DNA of 64,000 nucleotides from assembly GCA_963826505.1 (NCBI GenBank), contig CAWGXG010000005.1:1-64000 (forward strand), read 5' to 3'. Below the pieces are notes generated by a model, which saw nothing but the letters and a program-made list of their open reading frames with translations, was not told where the DNA came from and searched no databases. The position numbers were made by a program, and so were the translations under genes. Shown in pieces: positions 57,006 through 64,000 of the stretch (position 1 is its first letter; every line of letters begins with the position of its first letter). This DNA comes from CAWGXG01 sp963826505 (GTDB lineage Bacteria; Chloroflexota; Anaerolineae; Aggregatilineales; Aggregatilineaceae).

Positions 57006-57932
57006 TTAACGTGCCAGACGTCGTACGATAACATCATCTTGCGTTTTTTCAGATGAGTCATGAGGCAAATCCTGCACAATGAGCAGCGGCATTGTCCCAT
57101 CGGTAATGAATCGGTTCGTCACGCCTCCGTAGGGCCACTTTGCCTCGCCGGAATAGCCGTGAGCGCTCAAGATCAAGAGATCGATCCCCTCTTGTTCGCT
57201 GAAGCGCTGGAGGGTTGCGGCAACGTTGTCGCTTACCAGGAGGCGGGTCTGGACGTTAGGCGGCAAGTGAGCCTGGAGGCTTTCCAGATACTTAGTGCCT
57301 TCCTCCTGATTGCGCTCGACGAATCGATTCATCAATTCCTCATCCTCAAGGGTAAGCGGCATATGACGAGCCATCTCAGGTTTGTTAACCACATGCACAA
57401 GCACAAGCTCTGCCTGATGCGCCTCGGCCAGGGCGGTTGCTAGCGGCAGGGTGGCCCCGGCTCGTCGCGACCCGTCCAGGGGAACGAGGAGTCGTTGATA
57501 GCGTAAATCACTGATGTGGGTCGTGTTAGGCTCGTTTGTTCGGATAATTAAGGTTGAAGTCCGTATTCGTTGAAGAATCTGTTGGACGATACGTCCATCG
57601 TGGCTGCTCAAGATCAGCAGGTCCGCGCTGCTGGAGTGAGCCAATTCCACGATTTGCTCAGTGGCACGTCCTTCAACGAGGATCTTCTTGACCGACAGAT
57701 TACACTCTTCCAAGCGAGTCTTTACGCCACTCAGGTAAGTGTCGGCTTCCGTCTTCTTGAGATACCAATCCAAGGGATCGGCCTTGGGCATCCGAAGGGA
57801 CTCAGCGGGTTGTTCTAAGATGTTCAGCAGGGTGACCTGGGCATCGAAGATTTCGGCAATGGCAACTGCATGCGGCAGCACACATTCGGCTAAACTCGAA
57901 CCATCTAAAGGCACAAGCACAGTATTCAGCAT
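57006..57932 (-). CDS. Tandem universal stress protein
   Basis: 308 residues from MLNTVLVPLDGSSLAECVL; GGAGG lies 5-6 bases before this ATG, so the longer frame is not used. Two Usp domains (1-145 and 155-305). Domain 1 has VLVPLDGSSLAE and DLLILSSHDGRIVQQILQ with a degenerate ATP motif; domain 2 has LLVPLDGSRRAG and DLLILSAHGYSGEAKWPYGGVTNRF, also not the canonical G-2x-G-9x-G(S/T). Such double USPs are common in stress regulons. The giant glucan synthase gene follows by 4 bases, so they share a transcript. Promoter copy D lies about 345 bases upstream. Confidence 0.9.
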   Translation of the reverse strand: MLNTVLVPLDGSSLAECVLPHAVAIAEIFDAQVTLLNILEQPAESLRMPKADPLDWYLKKTEADTYLSGVKTRLEECNLSVKKILVEGRATEQIVELAHSSSADLLILSSHDGRIVQQILQRIRTSTLIIRTNEPNTTHISDLRYQRLLVPLDGSRRAGATLPLATALAEAHQAELVLVHVVNKPEMARHMPLTLEDEELMNRFVERNQEEGTKYLESLQAHLPPNVQTRLLVSDNVAATLQRFSEQEGIDLLILSAHGYSGEAKWPYGGVTNRFITDGTMPLLIVQDLPHDSSEKTQDDVIVRRLAR

Positions 57933-58276
57933 GAGTTCCTCCAACAACCGCTACCTTCGTGTGAACCTGAACCAACCGGACGAGACACAAAATAAACAAC
58001 CGGCAGAACGGTCGTGAAAACCGGTAGAACCACGGCTCTGATGTGCGGATGTGTCATGTGCAGTTGCCAGCTGTCATGGTGTCTCTTGATATCGACATTT
58101 CTATCCTCATTTGTAGTGAGTGCAGCTCATGCGAACTATTCAAATATCTCATGTAGGCTGAACACGAAATCTCGCCAATTTCCAAGTTAAGAGGAAAAAG
58201 GCGACGCCTGAACTCAAACCACTTGTCAGACTAGCGCGACGTAGCCACATCAAGGAGGTTGTTTAGCTTTACGAAC
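57933..58276 (-). promoter_or_regulatory. Long 5' leader of the USP operon
   Basis: About 340 bases between promoter copy D and the USP start contain no gene. Unlike leaders A, B and C, no shared leader block is seen here. GGAGG precedes the USP ATG. Confidence 0.4.
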
Positions 58277-58313
58277 CAGTATATTGAGTTAGAGTCTCAA
58301 GAGCGTCACAAGG
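58277..58313 (-). promoter_or_regulatory. Tandem 11-bp-repeat promoter core, copy D
   Basis: Minus strand: TTGTGACGCTC, TTGAGACTCTA, six bases (ACTCAA), TATACT. Orientation towards the USP and glucan synthase operon. The flanking sequence beyond the core is not shared with A-C except GTCCTTG at the upstream edge, so this copy is the best test of what is really conserved. Confidence 0.6.
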
Positions 58314-58371
58314 ACTGTGGTAGTGGGTTCTGTTGCGAAAATTCGATTCTAAAATCCGGGAGGCAAAAAGA

Positions 58372-58634
58372 GGTACTCCCCCAGGGAACGATACCGTTGG
58401 CGAACTCGGTTCAGATGGCCTCAGGGAAAAAGGGGGTTAGGATTGAGGAAAATCAGGTCCTAAAGTCTCTCCACAAAGAAAGAGAACAGCATGTCTCTAC
58501 CCCCTCGAATTGAATATTGTGTGCCCGAAGAAACCCAGCGAGTAGCACGCGCTATTTTTCCCAAAGGGAATCTGTATATGCAGTGGTATGACCGATTGGG
58601 GACTCTATTTGAGGATCAGGATTTTGTGGCACTG
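58372..58634 (+). mobile_element. IS1182 left-end fragment
   Basis: 263 bp nearly identical to 17283-17544 of the intact IS1182, including the full 37-bp inverted repeat and the first 48 codons of the transposase from 58491. It ends abruptly at GGCACTG, joined to GGTCGTCCCCGGCGG and an IS1-like end. Confidence 0.9.
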
Positions 58635-58635
58635 G

Positions 58636-58905
58636 GTCGTCCCCGGCGGAAGTGTGTTTAATTCCCAGAAGACCCGTTCTCGACCGCCATCAAGCCGCCA
58701 ACGTCGCGTCCAGGTCCGCCGGGGGCGAATTCAATCCGCTCCACCGGACCAAGGGTTTGTGAAGCACCTCTTCAATGGTCCATATATGGTCGGTGAGTCC
58801 CAAAACCATGGCTGGGGTACGGTCTTGAAAGCCTTTGTCAGCCTGTGGTTGACACAAAGACTGATGGGGACGGATCCAGTGATAGTAGCAGGTTCTCTCG
58901 TAGAA
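58636..58905 (-). pseudogene. IS1-like transposase, C-terminal fragment
   Basis: The minus-strand reading YYHWIRPHQSLCQPQ and RTPAMVLGLTDHIWTIEEVL is the C-terminal end of an IS1-like transposase (compare RTPAMAAGLTDHIWTVEDIL at 8910). The element tip near 58640 (GGAAGTGTGTTTAATTCCC) resembles the inverted repeat of copy 1. It is cut at 58908 by the left end of a second IS1-like element. Confidence 0.8.
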
Positions 58906-58907
58906 AT

Positions 58908-60523
58908 GCGGGACATAACTCAAAATGAGTCGCAAAAGGGTTGGCAACTGAAAAGGACGGGATTTTGCCTGAGGGAGGTGCAGTCTCAGAGGGGTGAGTG
59001 ACCCTTTCCGGCCCTTCCTGACCCGTGATGGTCATCCGGCAGGCAGCCAGCAATGACCAAATCGGGCAGCTTGGCTCGCGCAGGGTGAAGCGCGGGACTA
59101 GGCGCAGGCGTCTGCGACCAGGGGGGTGCTGAGCAGGTCCAGCACACGCCAGCGATGGTCAGTCAGACCGGCGGCCATGGCAGGCGTGCGTTCGCGCTGC
59201 GCCTTGGGGATGTCCGTGCCCAAGGTCAATGAGGAATGCACGCGAGCGAAATGATAGTACGCACGCGCCCATTCGACATGACGCATCAGATGTTCGGGGG
59301 ATTGGGCCAGCGACCAGGTTTTGCGGGTCAAGGGCGCTACCATCTGGCGCAAGGTGAGATTGAAGCGCTCGATATACGCCGTGTTGATGGTTCCCGAATA
59401 GCCCAGGCTTTGCAGACGTTCGCGGATCATCTGGCGGGTGCCACACAAGCCAGCCGTCACCACATACTTGAGTTTGCGATAGACGCGGAACTTCTTGAGT
59501 TGACCGTAGAGCAAGTCGGGATGAACGAACCAGGTGGGCTTGCGATGACGGGGCAGCAACCGCCAGAAGCCAAAATGCGCGGTCAGCGCCCAGAAGTATT
59601 GGCGCAGCCCGTCCGTGGTGAAGAGCGGCACGCAATCCGCCGCGAGCCGCCCGACTACGTCGTGCACGAAGTGCTGGGCATCCGCCGTCGTCCGCTTGCC
59701 AAACCACACGCTGGGTACGATCTTGGGGCGTGGGTCAATCACCGCCCACAACCAGTGTTTGTCTGGCGCCTGGCGAACCTTGGCGTACAACTCATCCACT
59801 TGCAGGTGGTCAATGGCAAGGTCGCGGAAATACAGGTCATGCAGCAAGGCGGCGTGGTCACCTGCCCGTTCCAGCCCTCGGACGACGGTTTCCTCGCAGT
59901 GCCCAAACACGCGCACCACAACCGAGATGTCGACGCCCTCCGCCAGCAAGGTCAACACCAACTCAATCCGTTCCGGTGGCGTTTTGAGACGCGCCAACAC
60001 CGTGTCGTGCCGCTCAGAAAATCGTTTGCCACACGCCTGGCAGCGCAGCCGCCAGATCGCGCCCGTCTGGCCGCGCTTCTCCTGCAAGACCAAAGCATGG
60101 ATCGCTTGGTCGCGAATGCCATGATACCTGCACGCCGAGTTGGGGCAAGCGTACCCCTCGGTGCTGCTCTGCTTCTTGCGCCCGCCTTTGCCTTTCACCT
60201 CACCCCATGAACGTACTTCGCGGTTTGGACGACTGTTCACACCGCGCAAGCCCTGTCTGGACTGACACGCCGGACAGTCCTCTGGACTGCGCGCTTTCAG
60301 GCGACGCTTGCCGCGCGCTGTTTCGCCCGCTTGCCAGGCGGCGTGATAGATCTCCCACCACCCTACGCCTCCCCATACTAACAGCGCGCTCCACAGCATC
60401 AATTCAAGGGTTCGCATCATGTGCTTCCTCCGGTTCTGCCCGATAACACGCGGTTAGTCTACCGGAGTGGCTTGTTTTTTCAACCTTGGCGGCCTTTAGC
60501 TTCTGGAGACAGTTATGTCCCGC
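58908..60523 (-). mobile_element. IS1-like insertion sequence, copy 2
   Basis: Perfect 13-bp terminal inverted repeats, GCGGGACATAACT at 58908-58920 and its complement at 60511-60523, bracket one transposase. 1616 bp. Its left end sits inside the C-terminal fragment of another IS1-like transposase. No target duplication is obvious. Confidence 0.8.
59098..60420 (-). CDS. IS1-family-like DDE transposase, second type
   Basis: 440 residues, MMRTLELMLWSALLVWGG. Same architecture as the 8910 transposase: N-terminal hydrophobic segment, zinc motifs (DCPACQSRQG, CPNSACRYHG, RCQACGKRFSE), DDE core with LQVDELYAKV, FTTDGLRQYF and AYIERFNLTLRQM, and tail RTPAMAAGLTDHRW. Clearly homologous but well diverged from copy 1, so these are two different elements rather than recent duplicates. 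Complete, with no visible lesion. Confidence 0.88.
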   Translation of the reverse strand: MMRTLELMLWSALLVWGGVGWWEIYHAAWQAGETARGKRRLKARSPEDCPACQSRQGLRGVNSRPNREVRSWGEVKGKGGRKKQSSTEGYACPNSACRYHGIRDQAIHALVLQEKRGQTGAIWRLRCQACGKRFSERHDTVLARLKTPPERIELVLTLLAEGVDISVVVRVFGHCEETVVRGLERAGDHAALLHDLYFRDLAIDHLQVDELYAKVRQAPDKHWLWAVIDPRPKIVPSVWFGKRTTADAQHFVHDVVGRLAADCVPLFTTDGLRQYFWALTAHFGFWRLLPRHRKPTWFVHPDLLYGQLKKFRVYRKLKYVVTAGLCGTRQMIRERLQSLGYSGTINTAYIERFNLTLRQMVAPLTRKTWSLAQSPEHLMRHVEWARAYYHFARVHSSLTLGTDIPKAQRERTPAMAAGLTDHRWRVLDLLSTPLVADACA

Positions 60524-60551
60524 GTTTGTGGGGGAGGACCGCAAAACACCC

Positions 60552-60848
60552 ATGGACGTTGAGGACATTGGTGCAGTGTTGATCGAGCTGCGCGCATTCT
60601 GGACCTATTTGCAGCGTGAACATCACCTGCTTAACGCCCGCCACTGCCTGCGCGTACTCAACCGGCGCACTGCGCAACACATGGCAGCGGCAGTCGGCGG
60701 TTACGGCCTGGATCTCGACGATGAGTTGGAATGGGAAGTCGATGAAAGCTGGGACGAGGGACTGGAATCGCAATGGGTGGAACGGTTGCTGGAAACGGTT
60801 CTCCAGTTGTGGGGTCGGCTGCGCAAACACTTCCGAATGCCACGCTAA
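60552..60848 (+). CDS. Acidic unknown protein next to IS1-like element
   Basis: 98 residues from MDVEDIGAVLIELRAFWTYL; GGGGAGGAC lies 13 bases upstream. The longer frame from 60486 would start inside the IS end. Helix-rich, with RVLNRRTAQHMAAAVGG, then an acidic stretch DLDDELEWEVDESWDEG. No family is recognised. The IS border 28 bases upstream of the ATG may have removed its promoter or N-terminus. Confidence 0.5.
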   Translation: MDVEDIGAVLIELRAFWTYLQREHHLLNARHCLRVLNRRTAQHMAAAVGGYGLDLDDELEWEVDESWDEGLESQWVERLLETVLQLWGRLRKHFRMPR

Positions 60849-60882
60849 CCGTCGCGCGCCTGCCGCTCCACCCTCACACGGA

Positions 60883-61659
60883 CTAATCCAGGAATGGGGG
60901 CAGATAAAAGCTCAGATACCGCAGGTCTTTCGGCGCGTGAAACCGCACGTCGTTCGCGCCGGGACGGATCAACAGCACGTCATACTGGCTCACAGTCTGC
61001 GACGATCCGTTATACACGGCCTCTCCCGCACCATCCGTCATGTAGACAAACAGATCTTCATGCGCTTGCGGCGCTTCAACAATGGTCGTGCCGCCGGCGT
61101 TTACGTACGTCGCGGTAAGCCGCGCGGCAACGTGGTGCTCGATGGGCGAATCATCCCCGATGAGGCTGTAAACAACCGCGTCACCCACACGTCGGGCGGG
61201 CAGTTGGTCTCGCGCGAGTTGCTGATAGTGCGGCTCAAGCCGCTGGTATTGCTGGTCGGCAGCAAACCAGATTTGAATCACACGGGCGGGCTCGTCGCTC
61301 TGGTTAAGCTCTTGATGTTCGATCCAGTTCCCAGAGAACATGCGTTGCAATTCACCCGCTCGGATCACACCTTTTCCGCCAGTAGTGTCCTCGTGATACA
61401 GTTCGCCCTCTAGCACCCAGGTGTAAATCTCCAGGCCGCGATGCGGATGCCAGGCAAAGCCGTTGTGCGGCGAAATCTGGGTCATGTGCGCGGTGAGCAT
61501 GCCACTCAATCGTTTTAGCGGACTCCAACCGCCGACGGCAAAATGCGAATGTAGCCAGTGGATCGGGTGCACCCAGGGAAAGGCATCAGCAGGAACATAC
61601 TGGACGGACGAGCCCGTAGTAAAGTCGGGATCGATTACGGAATCGAAGGGTGAGAGCAT
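60883..61659 (-). CDS. Pirin-family protein
   Basis: 258 residues from MLSPFDSVIDPDFTTGSS; AAAGGTGG lies before this ATG, while the ATG at 61680 has none. Bicupin fold with the metal-binding set HPHRGLEIYTWVLEGELYHED and EHQELN (His, His, His, Glu pattern of pirins), plus the C-terminal cupin (APQAHEDLFVYMTDG). Pirins are Fe(II) proteins; some have quercetinase activity, and others affect redox-linked regulation. The specific role is not predictable. Isolated between IS fragments. Confidence 0.9.
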   Translation of the reverse strand: MLSPFDSVIDPDFTTGSSVQYVPADAFPWVHPIHWLHSHFAVGGWSPLKRLSGMLTAHMTQISPHNGFAWHPHRGLEIYTWVLEGELYHEDTTGGKGVIRAGELQRMFSGNWIEHQELNQSDEPARVIQIWFAADQQYQRLEPHYQQLARDQLPARRVGDAVVYSLIGDDSPIEHHVAARLTATYVNAGGTTIVEAPQAHEDLFVYMTDGAGEAVYNGSSQTVSQYDVLLIRPGANDVRFHAPKDLRYLSFYLPPFLD

Positions 61660-61804
61660 TGGATCCACCTTTGCTTGCATCGGTCAATTTCTATCATGTT
61701 TATATGAGAAATATACCTGAATGACAAATCGAGGACTGTATTGGCCGCCGCATACATCCGTCAGATTTGAGGGGAGAATTTGGGTCGGATACGTTAGATG
61801 ACCT

Positions 61805-62131
61805 CCACAGGCTGGCATCCCTCTCGCCGAAGTACACACACACTTCATTCGGACAAGCCAGCCCTGTCGTATCCAGTTGCTTTTTGCGACCTCGGACACT
61901 CTTGCTTTCTGAGTAGGTAACTGGCTTTTCGAGCTGTACAACCTGCTTGATAGTCTGTGTTTCTACCCGACAAAGGGGACAATCTTCCGGTGACTTCGGT
62001 TGCCAATGGCGTGGCAGATGATCTTTGACACGCTGCCACCAACGTTTCACCTTTCCCCGATACAACTTCCACCATGCTTGGAGCAGCGCTATACCCAACA
62101 GCAGGGTGACCAGTCGCTCAATCCGTACCAT
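61805..62131 (-). pseudogene. IS1-like transposase, N-terminal fragment
   Basis: The reading MVRIERLVTLLLGIALLQAWW then KVKRWWQRVKDHLPRHWQPKS and RGRKKQLDTTGLACPNEVC parallels the first 110 residues of the 8910 transposase, then homology stops at GERDA. It has the same strand as the C-terminal fragment at 58636-58905, so both may be halves of one dismembered element, with copy 2 and the pirin region between. Confidence 0.75.
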
Positions 62132-62336
62132 AGCCCCATTCCTTGACTGTGATCAAAAACGCCTGGGTCATTCTCGTCATAAGTGTTTATTCGTCAAGGT
62201 TTAGGCCCTTTTCAAGCCTTTTGCGAATTGCCCACGATTTTCGAGGACGGAGATCATATCGCGCGGGTGCACTCAAGCCATACTCCTCATTGTATCCGGG
62301 AACCGACTCAATTCATACTCCCTCACCATTGCCACT

Positions 62337-62846
62337 TCAACGCATAGGTTTCGAACAGCACAGGTTTTGCTCCCACATAAGGCGCTGGCGTTTGTCGGGC
62401 AATAGCTCGGCCTTGCTCACGTTCACAATGGACATGCGCCCAGCATTCTTCTCAACCATCCAGGTGCGTTTGCAGTGACGGCCCTTGGGGAAAATCACTC
62501 CTATCTTCAACCGCTTCATGCGGTAACTGACGTCGGTTTCGCTCCAACCTTCAGAAACCACAAACCCGTTGCGTACGACGCGATCAATGGCAATCTGCAT
62601 CACGTCGCCACACCGTTTGGTTTCACGTAAAGAAATCAACACCCGGACCTTGTCCCCGTCTTGGTACCGGTCTACAGGTACCCCCGGTGAACACCGATAT
62701 TCGGCGAATATCTGCCCTTTGCCCCACGCCTGATCCTCATACGCAGTCACGAAGTCCTGGAGAAATCGAACCGTTTCACGTTTGCGGTAGACCGCTTTCT
62801 TGCCCCGCGTGTCACACGGCTCAAGTGTATGCTCGAAGTCCAGCAC
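62337..62846 (-). CDS. Unknown soluble protein with a probable C-terminal frame break
   Basis: 169 residues, starting GTG (MLDFEHTLEPCDTRG). A coding-like reading extends further upstream in the same frame (LLKAITAERSVGLYEV) to a TAA near 62894, so the true start is uncertain. At the other end the frame stops after LCCSKPMR, but the neighbouring frame reads LFETYALKWQW and stops at 62323, which looks like the natural, aromatic-rich end. Rich in Arg, Lys and charged strands, with one helix; no family named. Both ends look damaged. Confidence 0.5.
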   Translation of the reverse strand: MLDFEHTLEPCDTRGKKAVYRKRETVRFLQDFVTAYEDQAWGKGQIFAEYRCSPGVPVDRYQDGDKVRVLISLRETKRCGDVMQIAIDRVVRNGFVVSEGWSETDVSYRMKRLKIGVIFPKGRHCKRTWMVEKNAGRMSIVNVSKAELLPDKRQRLMWEQNLCCSKPMR

Positions 62847-63105
62847 CTCATAGAGGCCAACTGACCTCTCGGCGGTGATCGCTTTCAGAAGTTACAACCC
62901 TTGTACCGCAAGGGCCATCCAGTCCGAGCTTGCTATGCGGAAGAATAAACTCCAAACGCTTGTGGCTGAATTCGATTGCTGAATTTCACGGGGATTCGAC
63001 ATGCTACGATGTAGCGTAAGGGGTTGGCCGATGTCTGTCAAGCCGCCGGAAAACTACCAAGAATACCCGGCATTGTCCCATAGTTTTGTAGCCGTTTTCT
63101 TCAGA

Positions 63106-63288
63106 TTATGGGCTTTGCGCGTAAGTTTGAACAGCCTCGATCAGCCTGTTATTGATCTTGCGTTGCCGCACGTTGAGGCTAAGACGATCCAGAGCCGGTT
63201 TGTTCCATACTTTCACCTTGGTTTCGATCTGTTGAATGCCACTTGTGATCAGTTGTTTGCCTGCGTTCCAGAGTTGACGCCAGTTCAT
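63106..63288 (-). CDS. Small basic protein, unknown
   Basis: 60 residues from MNWRQLWNAGKQLITSGIQQ; AAGGA lies about 8 bases upstream. Basic and predicted helical (VKVWNKPALDRLSLNVRQRK). No family is recognised. It stands alone between debris, so it may be a chance frame. Confidence 0.3.
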   Translation of the reverse strand: MNWRQLWNAGKQLITSGIQQIETKVKVWNKPALDRLSLNVRQRKINNRLIEAVQTYAQSP

Positions 63289-63395
63289 CGTAAGTATCCT
63301 TTTCATGAGAGGGGGGAGACGACTTAGGCTATGATCTCAGGCGAGGATTATACTTGGTACAGGCGAAAAATCACGTCGGACGACATAAGTAGCCG

Positions 63396-63671
63396 GGACA
63401 GGTAGCGGACAAAGGCTATATCAGTGACCAGGACCAACAGTTGAGCTATATCCATGGCCGCGTGCGACTCATTCCCAAGCAACGGCGCAATATGACCGGC
63501 AATACGATTGAAGATGCGGCTCTAATCGGCGCGCATCGCTCCGGCATTGAGACGGTCAACAGCCAGCTTGAGAAAATGGGTCTACAACGGCTTCATGCAC
63601 GCACCAATTCCGGTTTCTCGTTGAAGGTGTTGGCGTCCTTATTGGCGCTCACCTTCACCAACGCTCTCTAG
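63396..63671 (+). pseudogene. IS982-type transposase, C-terminal fragment
   Basis: The frame opens inside VADKGYISDQDQQLSYI and continues GRVRLIPKQRRNMTG, SGIETVNSQLEKMGLQRLHA, and TNSGFSLKVLASLLALTF. The pattern matches the end of IS982-family transposases (DKGYI, then IETVxSQL...LRRxxAKTxxGFxxKVLAxxLAxTL), with the last Asp and the Glu of the DDE set. The rest of the element is absent. Confidence 0.75.
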
Positions 63672-63789
63672 CAATCAAGGTCATAATAGACTATAATACT
63701 GTTGTTAAGATCATATTCGATACCTAATTCATCAACAATCATATTAGTTACTGCGTTTCGACTGCGTATTCTCTCTATCGCATGTCATC

Positions 63790-64000
63790 ATGTCGAGTGA
63801 GGAAATCGTCGAAATCTTGCCAGCCGAAGACTATCCCAGCGATATGGGGCTGGCTCTGCATGCCCTCCGTCGCAACAAACTCGCCAACCACTCGAGGTCG
63901 CACGCGATGCGGCCGAGGCGCTGGAGTTGATCTTCGCAACCTGGGCGCACAAGCATCGTACGTGCGGAACGGCCCGTGCGTCAGTCTACTGGACCCCAAA
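63790..64000 (+). pseudogene. Rcp1-like response regulator, frameshifted and cut by window end
   Basis: MSSEEIVEILPAEDYPSDMG followed by LALHALRRNKLANH is the start of a single-domain receiver (family form VEILLVEDNPSD...LHALRRNKLANxI). One base is missing after LANH; the next frame supplies EVARDAAEALELIFATW, the expected continuation. Typical acidic-pocket pattern VEDN reads AEDY, which would weaken phosphorylation. The gene runs off the end of the window. Such regulators usually pair with PAS histidine kinases like that at 22.4-23.8 kb. Confidence 0.65.

Noticed and set aside
63001..63327. 108-codon + strand ORF near 63 kb
   Set aside because: No ribosome site or recognisable pattern, and it overlaps the better-supported small minus-strand frame.
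1..64000. CRISPR array
   Set aside because: No regularly spaced short direct repeats with unique spacers were seen anywhere in the window.

Overview
The window reads like a chromosomal segment of a Chloroflexota-type bacterium (Anaerolineae-like). This is an inference from gene style, not a phylogenetic result. The pointers are a LuxR-nSTAND-WD40 regulator, a CheB-CheR-PAS fusion, a short-type alpha-glucan phosphorylase, a very large cyclic-glucan-synthase-like protein, and several families of small stress proteins. No rRNA or tRNA gene was recognised. Insertion sequences and their debris (IS1-like, IS110, IS6, IS1182, rve-type, IS982) break the window into blocks.

Layout. 0-8.8 kb: a coupled pair of tiny exported or membrane genes, a LuxR-nSTAND-WD40 gene wrecked by many frameshifts, then a leftward osmoprotectant-type ABC operon (tandem binding protein, permease, membrane protein) whose upstream end is cut off by an IS1-like element. 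8.8-12.5 kb: IS1-like, IS110 and IS6 material. 12.5-17 kb: a leftward three-gene unit of Ser/Thr kinase, cyclic-nucleotide-binding protein and a giant membrane Fe-S/2Fe-2S/FAD oxidoreductase. 17.3-22.4 kb: IS1182 element, a sulfatase and a broken rve-type transposase. 22.4-27.3 kb: PAS histidine kinase, CheB-CheR-PAS protein and a PP2C phosphatase fragment. 27.3-35.2 kb: a cation-efflux gene between inverted promoter/leader repeats, then a rightward stress cluster of five GlsB/YeaQ/YmgE-type genes with YtxH, YggT, CsbD, HPF/RaiA and an RNase II-type gene. 35.6-41.4 kb: phosphoglucomutase, glucan phosphorylase, a HAD protein, and an acetate-kinase fragment fused in frame to a P-type ATPase fragment. 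41.4-45.7 kb: leftward groEL/groES, SRPBCC and SPFH genes. 46-48.3 kb: a membrane protein and a Vps62-like protein. 48.4-58 kb: universal stress protein and the 2851-residue cyclic glucan synthase-like protein. 58.3-64 kb: nested IS debris, a pirin gene, orphan genes and a response-regulator fragment at the edge.

The strongest unifying observation is a 37-bp element found four times. It has two 11-bp direct repeats (TTGTGACGCTN and TTGAGACGCTA) placed 6 bp before TATACT. Each copy is oriented towards a stress locus: the PP2C fragment, the GlsB/CsbD/HPF cluster, the SPFH-SRPBCC-groES-groEL block, and the USP/cyclic-glucan block. Three copies also share a leader of roughly 200 bp. This suggests one regulon controlled by an activator that binds tandem 11-bp sites. 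The gene content (ribosome hibernation, chaperonin, USP, glycogen use, acetate kinase relic) resembles a dormancy or hypoxia regulon such as mycobacterial DosR in content only.

At least nine otherwise well-preserved genes carry a single-base frame break. Either this genome has recently decayed or the assembly carries indel errors. Both readings are kept open.
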